Shown piece after piece: positions 1 to 7,557 of a DNA stretch of 30,860 nucleotides. A program made the translations under genes and the position numbers. This DNA is from Bacteroidales bacterium UBA714 (GTDB lineage Bacteria > Bacteroidota > Bacteroidia > Bacteroidales > UBA932): NCBI GenBank assembly GCA_002298075.1, contig DBLW01000058.1, positions 1 through 30,860 of the forward strand. Reading direction: 5' to 3'. Position 1 is the first letter of the stretch; every line of letters starts with the position of its first letter. A model generated the notes under the pieces. It saw only the letters and a list, made by a program, of their open reading frames with translations, was not told where the DNA came from and searched no databases.

Positions 1-2
1 TC

Positions 3-437
3 AACCGCGGCTTCTGGGACGGATATTATCAAGGTGCAAGGCTCGGAGAGTGGAGCGAAGTTTACGGAAGCAAGGCCACACGCAAGAAAACATATTGCGG
101 CAAGGTCACCAATTGGTTCGGCAAACTCGGAGTGGCAGAGATTCTCGTGGAGTCGGCCTCCCTGAAAGTCGGAGACAAGATTCTCATCATCGGCCCGACA
201 TCAGGCGTAGTAGAATACACTGTTCCGGAAATACGTGTTGACCTGAAACCTGTCCAGGAAGCGTCCAAAGGCACTTTCTGTTCCATCCCGATAGACTGGA
301 GCAAAGCAGTCCCGGGTGCCCGCGAGCAAGAGCAGAGCCTGTGCGGAGACAGCTGCAGCGAATCCGCATGCAAAGCAATAGAAGAAAATCGTCTGCGCCG
401 TTCTGACAAGGTTTTTGTGTGGACTTCCGAAGAATAG
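3..437 (+). CDS. U32 peptidase-family protein, C-terminal part (5' end outside window)
   Basis: An open frame runs in from the window edge with no start and stops with TAG at 435-437, giving about 144 C-terminal residues. The fragment begins with a GFWDGYYQG-like stretch, followed by a beta-rich segment (VGDKILIIGPTSGVVEYTV) typical of the small barrel at the end of U32 (collagenase-like) proteins, and ends with a cysteine cluster (CGDSCSESAC). Family knowledge: bacterial U32 proteins are called peptidases, but several act in tRNA or rRNA hydroxylation, so the substrate cannot be read from this end. It is the only plus-strand gene here and is chromosomal flank, not part of the capsule operon. 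Family confidence is fair; function is open. Confidence 0.72.
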   Translation, partial: NRGFWDGYYQGARLGEWSEVYGSKATRKKTYCGKVTNWFGKLGVAEILVESASLKVGDKILIIGPTSGVVEYTVPEIRVDLKPVQEASKGTFCSIPIDWSKAVPGAREQEQSLCGDSCSESACKAIEENRLRRSDKVFVWTSEE

Positions 438-517
438 GCTTGACTGCAAGGAATGCATGCCGGAGGGGCAATCCTGCCCAAACGGTAAAAAACACGCATT
501 TTTTTACACAAAAAACA

Positions 518-554
518 GGGGGCTGACTAAAAAAGTATTAGTAAAGCCCCTTTT
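518..554. terminator. Bidirectional intrinsic terminator between U32 gene and rfbA copy 1
   Basis: GGGGCT (519-524) pairs with AGCCCC (545-550), with a further CTAA/TTAG pairing inside the loop. TTTT follows on the plus strand, and a T-rich run (TGTTTTTTGTG) follows on the minus strand. It lies between two convergent genes and can serve both. Confidence 0.7.
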
Positions 555-668
555 CATTGTTTTTCGGCGAGGTCAACCTCGACCTTACTTCCAAATATTC
601 AATTCGAAGAGAGTTATTCTTACTTTTTGCTCCACCCTCTATCGTTTTTCTTTGAAAATAGGACACCT

Positions 669-1583
669 CTATCCAATCATGTCACCCTCAGGTGCCCCGG
701 ATTCTTTGACTTCATCAATGACCTTGAGAAGATACTGCCCGTACTGGTTCTTCAGCATCGGCTTCGCAAGCTCACGCATCCTGTCCTCATCAATCCAGCC
801 GTTCCTATATGCGATGCCCTCAAGACATGCTATCTTAAGGCCCTGGCGCTTCTCAAGCACCTCAACATAAATCGAAGCCTCCGCAAGCGAATCATGCGTA
901 CCAGTATCCAGCCATGCAAACCCGCGCGGCAGGGTCTGGACTTTCAGTTCACCCTCCTCAAGAAATCTCTGGTTGACAGTCGTAATCTCATATTCTCCCC
1001 TGGCTGAAGGCCTTATATTCCGCGCCACCTCAACAACCTTATTCGGATAAAAATAAAGACCTACCACCGCATAATTGCTCTTCGGATGCTCCGGCTTCTC
1101 CTCAATCGAAAGACAATTGCCCTCCCTGTCAAACTCCGCCACCCCGTAGCGCTCAGGGTCATTCACCCGATATCCGAACACGGTAGCCTTCCCGTCCTCC
1201 TCCGCAGCACGGACCGCATCCTTAAGCATCCCGGTAAACCCGGCGCCATGGAAAATATTGTCCCCAAGGACAAGACATGCGGAATCGTCCCCGATGAAAT
1301 CAGCCCCGATAGTGAACGCCTGAGCCAGACCGTCAGGAGAGGGCTGCTCCGCATACTCAAAACGGACACCGTAATCAGAACCGTCCCCAAGAAGCCTCCT
1401 GAACCCCGGCAAATCCTGAGGAGTGGATATCACCAATATGTCCCTGATTCCGGCAAGCATCAGCACAGAAATAGGATAATAAACCATAGGCTTATCATAA
1501 ATCGGCATCAGCTGCTTAGAAATCCCCTTTGTTATCGGGTAAAGACGCGTGCCGGACCCTCCGGCGAGAACTATTCCTTTCAT
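669..1583 (-). CDS. rfbA: Glucose-1-phosphate thymidylyltransferase, orphan copy 1
   Basis: RfbA/RmlA joins glucose-1-phosphate and dTTP to give dTDP-glucose, the first step of dTDP-L-rhamnose synthesis in the cytoplasm. The 304-residue product starts MKGIVLAGGSGTRLYP and carries the nucleotide-binding GGSGTRLYP loop (8-16), KQLMPIYDKP and LGDNIFHG, at the family's usual length. The frame is open 13 codons further upstream, but the MKGIVLAGG start is the conserved one. By eye there are only about 30 substitutions from the second rfbA at 7558-8463, yet codon use is much more A/T-rich here. The gene stands alone, downstream of the SecB-like gene's terminator and outside the capsule operon. No clear Bacteroidota promoter was found in the 230 bases upstream. 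Confidence 0.95.
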   Translation of the reverse strand: MKGIVLAGGSGTRLYPITKGISKQLMPIYDKPMVYYPISVLMLAGIRDILVISTPQDLPGFRRLLGDGSDYGVRFEYAEQPSPDGLAQAFTIGADFIGDDSACLVLGDNIFHGAGFTGMLKDAVRAAEEDGKATVFGYRVNDPERYGVAEFDREGNCLSIEEKPEHPKSNYAVVGLYFYPNKVVEVARNIRPSARGEYEITTVNQRFLEEGELKVQTLPRGFAWLDTGTHDSLAEASIYVEVLEKRQGLKIACLEGIAYRNGWIDEDRMRELAKPMLKNQYGQYLLKVIDEVKESGAPEGDMIG

Positions 1584-1783
1584 CGTCCTGCAATCATTTA
1601 CATTATCTCCCCCAAAAGCCACACCCCGACTTTAAATAAAAGCCAACTGCACTTTCCGGATTTTTCCGAGCCGAATATATGAATTTTTTACATGTCTTGC
1701 AAGCTTAGCTTTTGCTGGGCAAGTTTCCCATCAGCCAGACAAGACATCCGCATAAGCAACAACTCACAAGCCGTCAACATATG

Positions 1784-1812
1784 AAAAAGGACAGCCAATC
1801 ATGCTGTCCTTT
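1784..1812 (-). terminator. Terminator of the toxin-antitoxin-chaperone operon
   Basis: Perfect 10-bp inverted repeat AAAGGACAGC (1786-1795) / GCTGTCCTTT (1803-1812) with a 7-base loop. On the minus strand it ends in TTTTT. It begins a few bases after the stop codon of the SecB-like gene. Confidence 0.85.
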
Positions 1813-1816
1813 AAAA

Positions 1817-2245
1817 TCATTTGCTTTGTGACAAGCTATCGTTAAGAGCATTAGCATCCAATATCGGCAAAGGATATTTTGAGAATAATGTCCCGGCTGT
1901 TCTTACAACAAGAATACCACGCATTGTTCCGATGATGACATTTAAAAAATGCGGCATCAGATGATTGATTGTTATATTATCGCCATCAATGATAACATAA
2001 CGCGACAAGTCAATAACCTCAAATGAGAATTTGTATATGCAGTCCAGCACTTTCTCATTTTCATAAAGATATTGCACACCAAAAACAATGGAGATAACAT
2101 TATTCTCAATGTCAGGCAATATCTTATTAGCGAATCCTACCTGCAAATCATCCGGATTCACATCGTCGCATATCTTCGACATATCCGTATTATAGGCCAC
2201 TTCACTAATAGACTGAAGCCTCATCTGAATATTTTCAGTTTGCAT
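1817..2245 (-). CDS. SecB-like chaperone, third gene of a TAC-type module
   Basis: A 142-residue protein that I read as a SecB-fold member. The N-terminal half has alternating beta strands (VGFANKILPDIENNVISIVF), and the C-terminus MRGILVVRTAGT..SKYPLPILDANAL matches the SecB-type C-terminal pattern in which a short helix is followed by S/N-K-(F/Y)-x-LP-x-(I/L)-(N/D). SecB proteins hold unfolded clients; SecB-like copies tied to toxin-antitoxin pairs (as in M. tuberculosis HigBA-SecB, Rv1955-Rv1957) protect and fold the antitoxin. The gene starts 6 bases after the antitoxin stop and is followed at once by a terminator, so it closes a three-gene operon. No other SecB candidate is visible in the window. 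The assignment rests on pattern and context and needs a profile search. Confidence 0.65.
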   Translation of the reverse strand: MQTENIQMRLQSISEVAYNTDMSKICDDVNPDDLQVGFANKILPDIENNVISIVFGVQYLYENEKVLDCIYKFSFEVIDLSRYVIIDGDNITINHLMPHFLNVIIGTMRGILVVRTAGTLFSKYPLPILDANALNDSLSQSK

Positions 2246-2251
2246 AATTAT

Positions 2252-2635
2252 TTAGTTATGATACTGCAACTGGCAAAATGCCGGTTCAGTATTGGTGAAC
2301 GATTTACTTTGGGCGTCATTAAACGCATAAAAACAATTGACAGGCATCACTATAATTTGTGGTGCCATATGCTTTTTTACTTCTATAATATCCTCGCCGA
2401 GAACTGACGCCATCTTGGCAAGGGTTTTAGTTGTGAATCCATGGGATCCCGTAAGCCAACGTGATACCTCAGACTCCCTTTTTCCCATAAGGGAAGCAAA
2501 CTCCCGTTGAGTCATTTTCTTTTCGTGAAGAATATCTGCTATCCTGTTTGCTATGTCTATATTCAAGTTCACTTCCGCAAACACTTCTGCAGGGACATTC
2601 GCAAGACATTCTTCAAATAATGGATCTCGTCTCAT
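2252..2635 (-). CDS. XRE-family HTH antitoxin (HigA-like) with possible chaperone-addiction tail
   Basis: A 127-residue DNA-binding protein. A Cro/C1-type helix-turn-helix spans roughly residues 28-88 (IADILHEKKMTQREFASLMG, then SEVSRWLTGSHGFTTKTLAK). After the domain comes a tail of about 40 residues rich in hydrophobic and aromatic residues (IIVMPVNCFYAF, FCQLQYHN). In TAC systems such a C-terminal extension is the chaperone-addiction (ChAD) region that makes the antitoxin aggregate or degrade unless SecB binds it; that is inference here. The gene lies 6 bases after the putative toxin stop and 6 bases before the SecB-like gene, so the three are surely co-transcribed. It probably also represses its own operon. 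The HTH call is strong, the antitoxin role good, the ChAD role moderate. Confidence 0.82.
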   Translation of the reverse strand: MRRDPLFEECLANVPAEVFAEVNLNIDIANRIADILHEKKMTQREFASLMGKRESEVSRWLTGSHGFTTKTLAKMASVLGEDIIEVKKHMAPQIIVMPVNCFYAFNDAQSKSFTNTEPAFCQLQYHN

Positions 2636-2641
2636 ATAGGA

Positions 2642-3136
2642 TTAAATATTTATAGTCTCAATAACTTGTTTGACCGCATCAAAATTGTCATAATCCGTGC
2701 CAGCCTTTTTGACTTCTTGACGCAATTTATTTTCTATACATCTCAATTTATTTACACAACTCAATAGAAAAGGGTCATCTTCATATTTATTTGCGACAGT
2801 TATTCCTCCATTTCCCAGAATCAGTAATCTATCTGAAATCCTAATGCAATACAGCCTTAATTTACCTACTTTCCTATCCACTTTGGGCAGTTCGACATAT
2901 AATGGCATTGCCTTTATTTTACCGCCCTCAGGCCGGAATAGATTTTCCCGTGCCCCACACTCTTCCATTTTACGTATCTTCGCAAGAATAGTGTCAAAAA
3001 ACTTTTTCAATTGAGGATGAGAATGATTATGGTTAGACATTAAGAATTTGGCAAATTCATGCATTGGTTCACCGTCAAAAACAGGCGAATAAATGCTGAT
3101 GGCATCAGTTTCCGTTATGAGCACGAATTTTCCCAT
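2642..3136 (-). CDS. RelE/HigB-like putative toxin, first gene of the TAC-type module
   Basis: A 164-residue protein from ATG at 3136. An in-frame TTG at 3157 is rejected because it lies inside the predicted -7 promoter box. The middle holds CGARENLFRPEGGKI and then GKLRLYCIRISDRLLILGN, which fits Bacteroidota relatives of the RelE/HigB (Gp49-like) fold, where a strand with conserved Arg-Leu-Tyr-x-Ile/Arg precedes the strand with LILGxGG. The family members I know lie directly upstream of XRE antitoxins, as here. RelE/HigB toxins cut mRNA on the ribosome. Whether this one is active cannot be judged from sequence. It is first in the operon (toxin before antitoxin), as in HigBA and TAC loci. 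It could instead be a non-toxic partner of the regulator. Confidence 0.65.
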   Translation of the reverse strand: MGKFVLITETDAISIYSPVFDGEPMHEFAKFLMSNHNHSHPQLKKFFDTILAKIRKMEECGARENLFRPEGGKIKAMPLYVELPKVDRKVGKLRLYCIRISDRLLILGNGGITVANKYEDDPFLLSCVNKLRCIENKLRQEVKKAGTDYDNFDAVKQVIETINI

Positions 3137-3154
3137 AAGACTTAAATTGGACAG

Positions 3155-3183
3155 CAAAGGTAAATAATTTATAATAAATCAAA
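3155..3183 (-). promoter_or_regulatory. Putative promoter of the TAC-type operon
   Basis: On the minus strand TACCTTTG (3162-3155) matches the Bacteroidota -7 consensus TAnnTTTG. TTTG lies upstream at 3183-3180, but the 17-base spacing is shorter than the usual 19-21. The box sits just before the toxin ATG at 3136, implying a very short leader. It starts right behind the capsule operon's terminator hairpin. Confidence 0.55.
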
Positions 3184-3217
3184 AAGGGAAACTTCACTTT
3201 TTTGTTAAGTTTCCCTT
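3181..3217 (-). terminator. Terminator at the end of the capsule operon
   Basis: Perfect 11-bp inverted repeat AAGGGAAACTT (3184-3194) / AAGTTTCCCTT (3207-3217). The minus strand continues into TTTTT, while the plus strand lacks a T-run. It lies 75 bases after the last capsule gene and insulates the TAC-type operon from it. Confidence 0.88.
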
Positions 3218-3291
3218 GATATCATTGCTTCTGACCTCTTAAAAAAACAAGATGTTCTCAAAGATTTAAAATATCAAATGCCGGCCCACCA

Positions 3292-4368
3292 TCATAAAAG
3301 CAGATGCGCCACCTTGCGGCAGCGCATCTGCCATGTGTGCTCCGGAGCCATGTCAATGACACGTTTCCGGTACTCAGCCAGTTTTCCCCGGTTTCCTGCC
3401 AGCTCTTTCAAGAGCCGGACCAGTTCATCTGCATCATAGCGGCAGACCGGACCGATGCATTCACGCGAAACAAAATCAGCGGTCCATGTCCCCTCCGATG
3501 CCAAGACCGGACACCCGTGCCCGATGGATTCAAAAAGTTTGAACGGAACCGCGAACTTCCAATACTCATGTGACTTGACATAAATGCAGAAAAGGTCTGC
3601 CTCGCGGTACAAGGCGTCAAGCTCATCACCGGATTTGTGGACTACACGTATATTGTCGGAAAGCAGGCCATCATAGAAATGCCCTACACGCATCCACTCT
3701 TTCTTGCGGCAGCAAAGCGTAAAGGTAATCTCGGGTATCTCCGATACAGCCTTCACAAGCATCCTGAGATCATAATGCGGGACAAGGCCTCCTATGTAAA
3801 GCAAATTCAAGCCTTGGCCGGGCATGCCTGTTTTTGTAAATGACATTTTCCCGGCCCCAGGAGGAAGCTCCTCCACTCTGCCGGGAAAACCAAGCGGGAT
3901 ATATCCGAGCATCTCCTTTGACGGAAGGAAAAGAACATCCACAAGGCATCTGTACATAATCAGGTCATAGATGTAGAACGGCTTCAGACATTTCATCTTC
4001 CAACTATCATTGCCGAAGCTGAAGCGCCAATATATATCACGATAGAACAAGCCGACACGTATTCCATGCCTGCGGCAAAATGAGAGAAAGGAAAAATCCA
4101 GAAAAGGATAAGAAGGCAAATGATGCTTTTCCGTACACAATGTCGGCAGTGTGGATGACTCGCTATACAGAAAATCATATTTCACCCCGTCACGTATGTT
4201 CCTTTTTATAGCGGCTATGCTCTTTTTCCTCTCTGCGCCGTCACCATATACCACAGCCACATCATAGCCTATTTGCCTGAATGCCTCAATCATCTTTAGA
4301 GGCCGTATTTGACTGGCGTCAGGATTGCCCACGTTTTTCACCGGACAATGAAAGATCATTCTTCGCAT
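3292..4368 (-). CDS. Glycosyltransferase, GT4-like (GT-B fold), last gene of capsule operon
   Basis: A 358-residue protein with two Rossmann-like halves. The C-terminal half has LNLLYIGGLVPHYDLRMLVK and then FAVPFKLFESIGHGCPVLAS, the donor-binding region of GT4 enzymes. It lacks an obvious second glutamate of the classic E-x7-E, so donor and acceptor cannot be inferred. There is no signal peptide, which fits action at the inner face of the inner membrane on a lipid-linked acceptor. It starts 6 bases after the preceding glycosyltransferase and is followed by the operon terminator. It is likely one of the transferases that assemble the repeat unit. Confidence 0.82.
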   Translation of the reverse strand: MRRMIFHCPVKNVGNPDASQIRPLKMIEAFRQIGYDVAVVYGDGAERKKSIAAIKRNIRDGVKYDFLYSESSTLPTLCTEKHHLPSYPFLDFSFLSFCRRHGIRVGLFYRDIYWRFSFGNDSWKMKCLKPFYIYDLIMYRCLVDVLFLPSKEMLGYIPLGFPGRVEELPPGAGKMSFTKTGMPGQGLNLLYIGGLVPHYDLRMLVKAVSEIPEITFTLCCRKKEWMRVGHFYDGLLSDNIRVVHKSGDELDALYREADLFCIYVKSHEYWKFAVPFKLFESIGHGCPVLASEGTWTADFVSRECIGPVCRYDADELVRLLKELAGNRGKLAEYRKRVIDMAPEHTWQMRCRKVAHLLL

Positions 4369-4374
4369 AAAAAC

Positions 4375-5502
4375 TCACAGCAGCGATTTAAAAACGCCAT
4401 CCCATTTTTTCATAATTATCTCCATGTCATACTCCTGTGCGGAAGACATGGCATTCTTTCCCATCTCTTTCCGAATGTCCCGGCGTCTCATCAAATGCAG
4501 CAGTTTCTCAGCAAATCCTTTTACATCGTTTTCCCTTACCAGGAATCCATTGTATCCGTCCTTAATAATGTCCCTTGGACCGCATTTGCAGGCAAATGAC
4601 ACAACCGGAACACCGCACCCCATCGATTCTGTCAATACAAGCGGAAACCCCTCGTAGCGTGAGGTTAGTGCCAATATTGATGACTCCATATATATGCTTT
4701 GAATATCCGTAACAGGCTGATGAATTCTGATGCTTGTATCCAGTCCGCATTCTGTTATTTGCCGCTCCAACGACTCCTTCCATTCTCCAGAGCCGTAGAT
4801 GTCCAGATGCCAGTCAGGTTCCGACTGATGAACCAAAGCCCATGCGGACACAAGCATGTCAAGCCCTTTCTGATGGCACAGGCGTCCGACGACTATGACG
4901 CGCTTGTTATCCAGTGCTGCCGGACGATCCGGATGCATAAAAGTCGGATTCGGGATTACCATAAGGTTGCGGAACCTTTTCCATGACTTCCCATCCTCTT
5001 GCGTAAGCACAATCAGCCTGTCATAATGTCTTGCGAATATGTCGTCCATGAGAGTCCGGAACAAATTGATGGCTTTCATGGCGGCACTCTGCTGCACCAT
5101 CAGGCGCATGTATTTGGAAAAGTGGAATTCCAGTATCTTTCTGCTCCCGTCCTTTATACGCCACAGCATGGACGCCTCTTTCCCGAACATGGAGATTACG
5201 ATGTCGGCATTCAGACAGTCCAGTACATTTTTGAGCCTTGCATAATGCATCCGTCTCTTCTTCCAATAAAGATAAGCTTTCCTGACGAACGGCTTTCCCG
5301 CAAGCTCCTTATATCCTACATCCAGATCTATGAACGTTATCCTGTCTGAAAATTCAAAAAAGTTGGAATGGCCGGCCTGGTCGGTCGTGATGACATACAC
5401 ATCATATGCGAGCTTCTCGCATAGGTAATTGGCTTTCAGGGACAGCACGTGCTCCATCCCACCGGAATTGTACGCCGACTCTATGCAATATGCTATCTTC
5501 AT
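4375..5502 (-). CDS. Glycosyltransferase, GT4 family
   Basis: A 375-residue GT-B enzyme. The start MKIAYCIESAYNSGGMEHVL is chosen because it matches the first strand and glycine-rich acceptor loop of GT4 enzymes. The frame is open for 69 more codons upstream, but those overlap rfbB and look like out-of-frame coding sequence. The donor domain begins near KRVIVVGRLCHQKGLD. The hallmark E-x7-E is intact in RYEGFPLVLTESMGCGVPVV, where the glutamates bind the nucleotide sugar. The start lies 7 bases after the rfbB stop, so it is co-transcribed. Sugar specificity is unknown; the closest type by motif is the retaining hexosyl or N-acetylhexosaminyl transferases of capsule loci. Confidence 0.88.
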   Translation of the reverse strand: MKIAYCIESAYNSGGMEHVLSLKANYLCEKLAYDVYVITTDQAGHSNFFEFSDRITFIDLDVGYKELAGKPFVRKAYLYWKKRRMHYARLKNVLDCLNADIVISMFGKEASMLWRIKDGSRKILEFHFSKYMRLMVQQSAAMKAINLFRTLMDDIFARHYDRLIVLTQEDGKSWKRFRNLMVIPNPTFMHPDRPAALDNKRVIVVGRLCHQKGLDMLVSAWALVHQSEPDWHLDIYGSGEWKESLERQITECGLDTSIRIHQPVTDIQSIYMESSILALTSRYEGFPLVLTESMGCGVPVVSFACKCGPRDIIKDGYNGFLVRENDVKGFAEKLLHLMRRRDIRKEMGKNAMSSAQEYDMEIIMKKWDGVFKSLL

Positions 5503-5509
5503 GCATTTA

Positions 5510-6643
5510 CTACTTATACATCTCCTCGTAATACCTCTGGTATTCCCCTGAGGTGACCTTGTCCATCCACTCCTGGTTGTCGAGGTACCACCTGACGGTC
5601 TTCTCGATTCCCTCCTCGAACTGCAGTGACGGCTCCCATCCAAGCTCCCTCTGCAGCTTCGTGCTGTCGATGGCGTAGCGCGCGTCGTGCCCGAGGCGGT
5701 CGGCCACATACGTTATCAGGCCCAGCGAATGCCCCTCGGAATTGCCGAGGAGCCTGTCCACGGTACGTATCACCACCCTTATGATGTCGATGTTCTTCCA
5801 CTCGTTGAACCCGCCGATGTTGTACGTCTCGGCAGCCCGCCCCTTGTGGAATATGAGGTCGATGGCCCTCGCATGGTCCTCCACGAAGAGCCAGTCGCGC
5901 ACGTTCTCACCCTTTCCATACACAGGGAGAGGCTTCCCGTGGCGGATGTTGTTGATGAACAGCGGTATCAGCTTCTCCGGGAACTGGTACGGGCCGTAGT
6001 TGTTCGAGCAGTTGGTCACGATGACAGGCATCCCGTAGGTGTCGTGGTATGCCCTCACGAAGTGGTCGGACGAGGCCTTGGAGGCCGAATATGGGCTGTG
6101 CGGGTTGTAGCGGGTCTCCTCGCGGAAGAAGTCGTCACCGTATGCCAGGTGGTGCTCCGACGAGGAGGCCGCGGTCGAGAAAGGCGGCTCGATGCCCTCC
6201 GGACGGTTCATCTGAAGTGCCCCGTACACCTCGTCGGTCGAGATGTGGTAGAACATCTTGCCCTCATACCCCTCGGGAAGGGACTCCCAGTAAATCTTGG
6301 CTGCCTGGAGGAGCGACAGGGTGCCCATCACGTTGGTCCTCGCGAAGGTGAACGGGTCCTTTATCGAACGGTCAACATGGCTCTCCGCAGCGAGATGGAT
6401 GATGCCGTCCGCATGCTCCTCTCGCATCAGGGCGCTGAACCCCTCGAAGTCGCACACGTCCATCCTCACGAACCTGTAGTTAGGGCGGTCCTCGATGTCC
6501 TTCAGATTGGCCAGATTTCCTGCGTAGGTCAACTTGTCCAGGTTGATTATCCTGTATTCAGGATACTTGTTCACGAAAAGGCGGACAACATGGCTCCCTA
6601 TGAAGCCCGCGCCGCCGGTTATCACTATGCTTCTCTTATACAT
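5510..6643 (-). CDS. rfbB: dTDP-glucose 4,6-dehydratase
   Basis: RfbB/RmlB converts dTDP-glucose to dTDP-4-keto-6-deoxyglucose, step two of dTDP-rhamnose synthesis. The 377-residue extended SDR shows the NAD-binding GGAGFIG at 10-16, the active-site STDEVYG at 135-141 and the catalytic YSASK at 185-189, plus YNIGG near the C-terminus. Length fits the Bacteroidota form with a small insertion (PPFSTAASSSEHH). The start overlaps the rfbD stop by 8 bases, showing translational coupling. It belongs to a block (rfbA-rfbD-rfbB) that is clearly more G/C-rich at third codon positions than the flanking glycosyltransferases, which suggests a different origin or separate exchange. Confidence 0.96.
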   Translation of the reverse strand: MYKRSIVITGGAGFIGSHVVRLFVNKYPEYRIINLDKLTYAGNLANLKDIEDRPNYRFVRMDVCDFEGFSALMREEHADGIIHLAAESHVDRSIKDPFTFARTNVMGTLSLLQAAKIYWESLPEGYEGKMFYHISTDEVYGALQMNRPEGIEPPFSTAASSSEHHLAYGDDFFREETRYNPHSPYSASKASSDHFVRAYHDTYGMPVIVTNCSNNYGPYQFPEKLIPLFINNIRHGKPLPVYGKGENVRDWLFVEDHARAIDLIFHKGRAAETYNIGGFNEWKNIDIIRVVIRTVDRLLGNSEGHSLGLITYVADRLGHDARYAIDSTKLQRELGWEPSLQFEEGIEKTVRWYLDNQEWMDKVTSGEYQRYYEEMYK

Positions 6644-7556
6644 GGTCTTGGTTCTTTTTCAGGTTCGCTATGCATGTCTTCAGGGAGTCAGTCCAGTAGG
6701 GTATCCTAAGGCCGAACGTCTCCTTTATCTTTGTCTTGTCAAGCACGGAATATGACGGCCTCTTAACGGGGCTCGGGAACTCGTCGCTGTGGCACGGGCG
6801 CACATCGCAGCCTGCATTGCCCGCATATTCGGCTATCATCTTCGTGAAGTCGTACCATGAGCACACGCCCTCGTTGGAGTAGTGGTAGATGCCGCCATTC
6901 CGGTAGGTGTCACCGGCCATGTCCCCGCGCCAGTCGTCCAGCACTGCCATGACTGCACCGGCCAGGTCCATGGCGTAGGTAGGAGTGCCGGTCTGGTCGA
7001 AAACGACGTTCAGCTCGGGCTTCGTGGCAGTCAAATGCATCATCGTCTTGCAGAAATTCCGTCCGTACTCCGAATAGAGCCAGGCCGTGCGGATGATCAC
7101 GTGCTTGCAGCCAGAGGCCGCAATCCTCTGCTCGCCGTGCAGCTTGGTCAGACCATAGACCCCGGTCGGGGTGCCCCGCTGGTCTTCCCTGCACGGGATG
7201 TTGTACGGCTCCTTGCCGAAGACATAGTCGGTGGAGATGTGAACGAGCAGGCCGCCGCGCTCACGCATCACCTCCGCAAGGTTTGCCGGGGCGTCCGCGT
7301 TGAGGCGCTCAGCAAGCCCGGCGTCCGTCTCGGCGGCGTCAACGTTGGTGTAGGCCGCGCAGTTCACTATGGCGTCCACGCGGTATTCCGCGCAGATGCG
7401 CCGGACAGCGTCCATGTCGGTTATGTCAAGAGGGACGGTCTCCAGGCCGTCCGCGGTGCTCACGTCTGTGAATATGTAGCGGTCCCCGCCGCGTGCGGCG
7501 AGCAGGCGCATGCAATTGCCAAGCTGTCCGTTGGCTCCTGTAACAAGTATGGTCAT
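6636..7556 (-). CDS. rfbD: dTDP-4-dehydrorhamnose reductase
   Basis: RfbD/RmlD reduces dTDP-4-keto-L-rhamnose to dTDP-L-rhamnose, the last step of the pathway. The 306-residue protein has the NAD(P)-binding TGANGQLG at 6-13, STDYVF at 108-113 and the catalytic YGLTK at 134-138, with the family's VNCAAYTNVDAAE between. It begins one base after the rfbA stop and its end overlaps the rfbB start, so rfbA, rfbD and rfbB are tightly coupled. It is part of the G/C-rich block. The call is secure. Confidence 0.96.
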   Translation of the reverse strand: MTILVTGANGQLGNCMRLLAARGGDRYIFTDVSTADGLETVPLDITDMDAVRRICAEYRVDAIVNCAAYTNVDAAETDAGLAERLNADAPANLAEVMRERGGLLVHISTDYVFGKEPYNIPCREDQRGTPTGVYGLTKLHGEQRIAASGCKHVIIRTAWLYSEYGRNFCKTMMHLTATKPELNVVFDQTGTPTYAMDLAGAVMAVLDDWRGDMAGDTYRNGGIYHYSNEGVCSWYDFTKMIAEYAGNAGCDVRPCHSDEFPSPVKRPSYSVLDKTKIKETFGLRIPYWTDSLKTCIANLKKNQDHV

Positions 7557-7557
7557 G

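Noticed and set aside
3137..3157. TTG start of the putative toxin gene at 3157
   Set aside because: The codon lies within the predicted -7 box (3155-3162), and an ATG at 3136 follows.
5503..5709. 69-codon N-terminal extension of the GT4 gene
   Set aside because: It overlaps rfbB in another frame, is Arg/Ser/Thr-rich, and precedes a perfect GT4 N-terminus at 5502.
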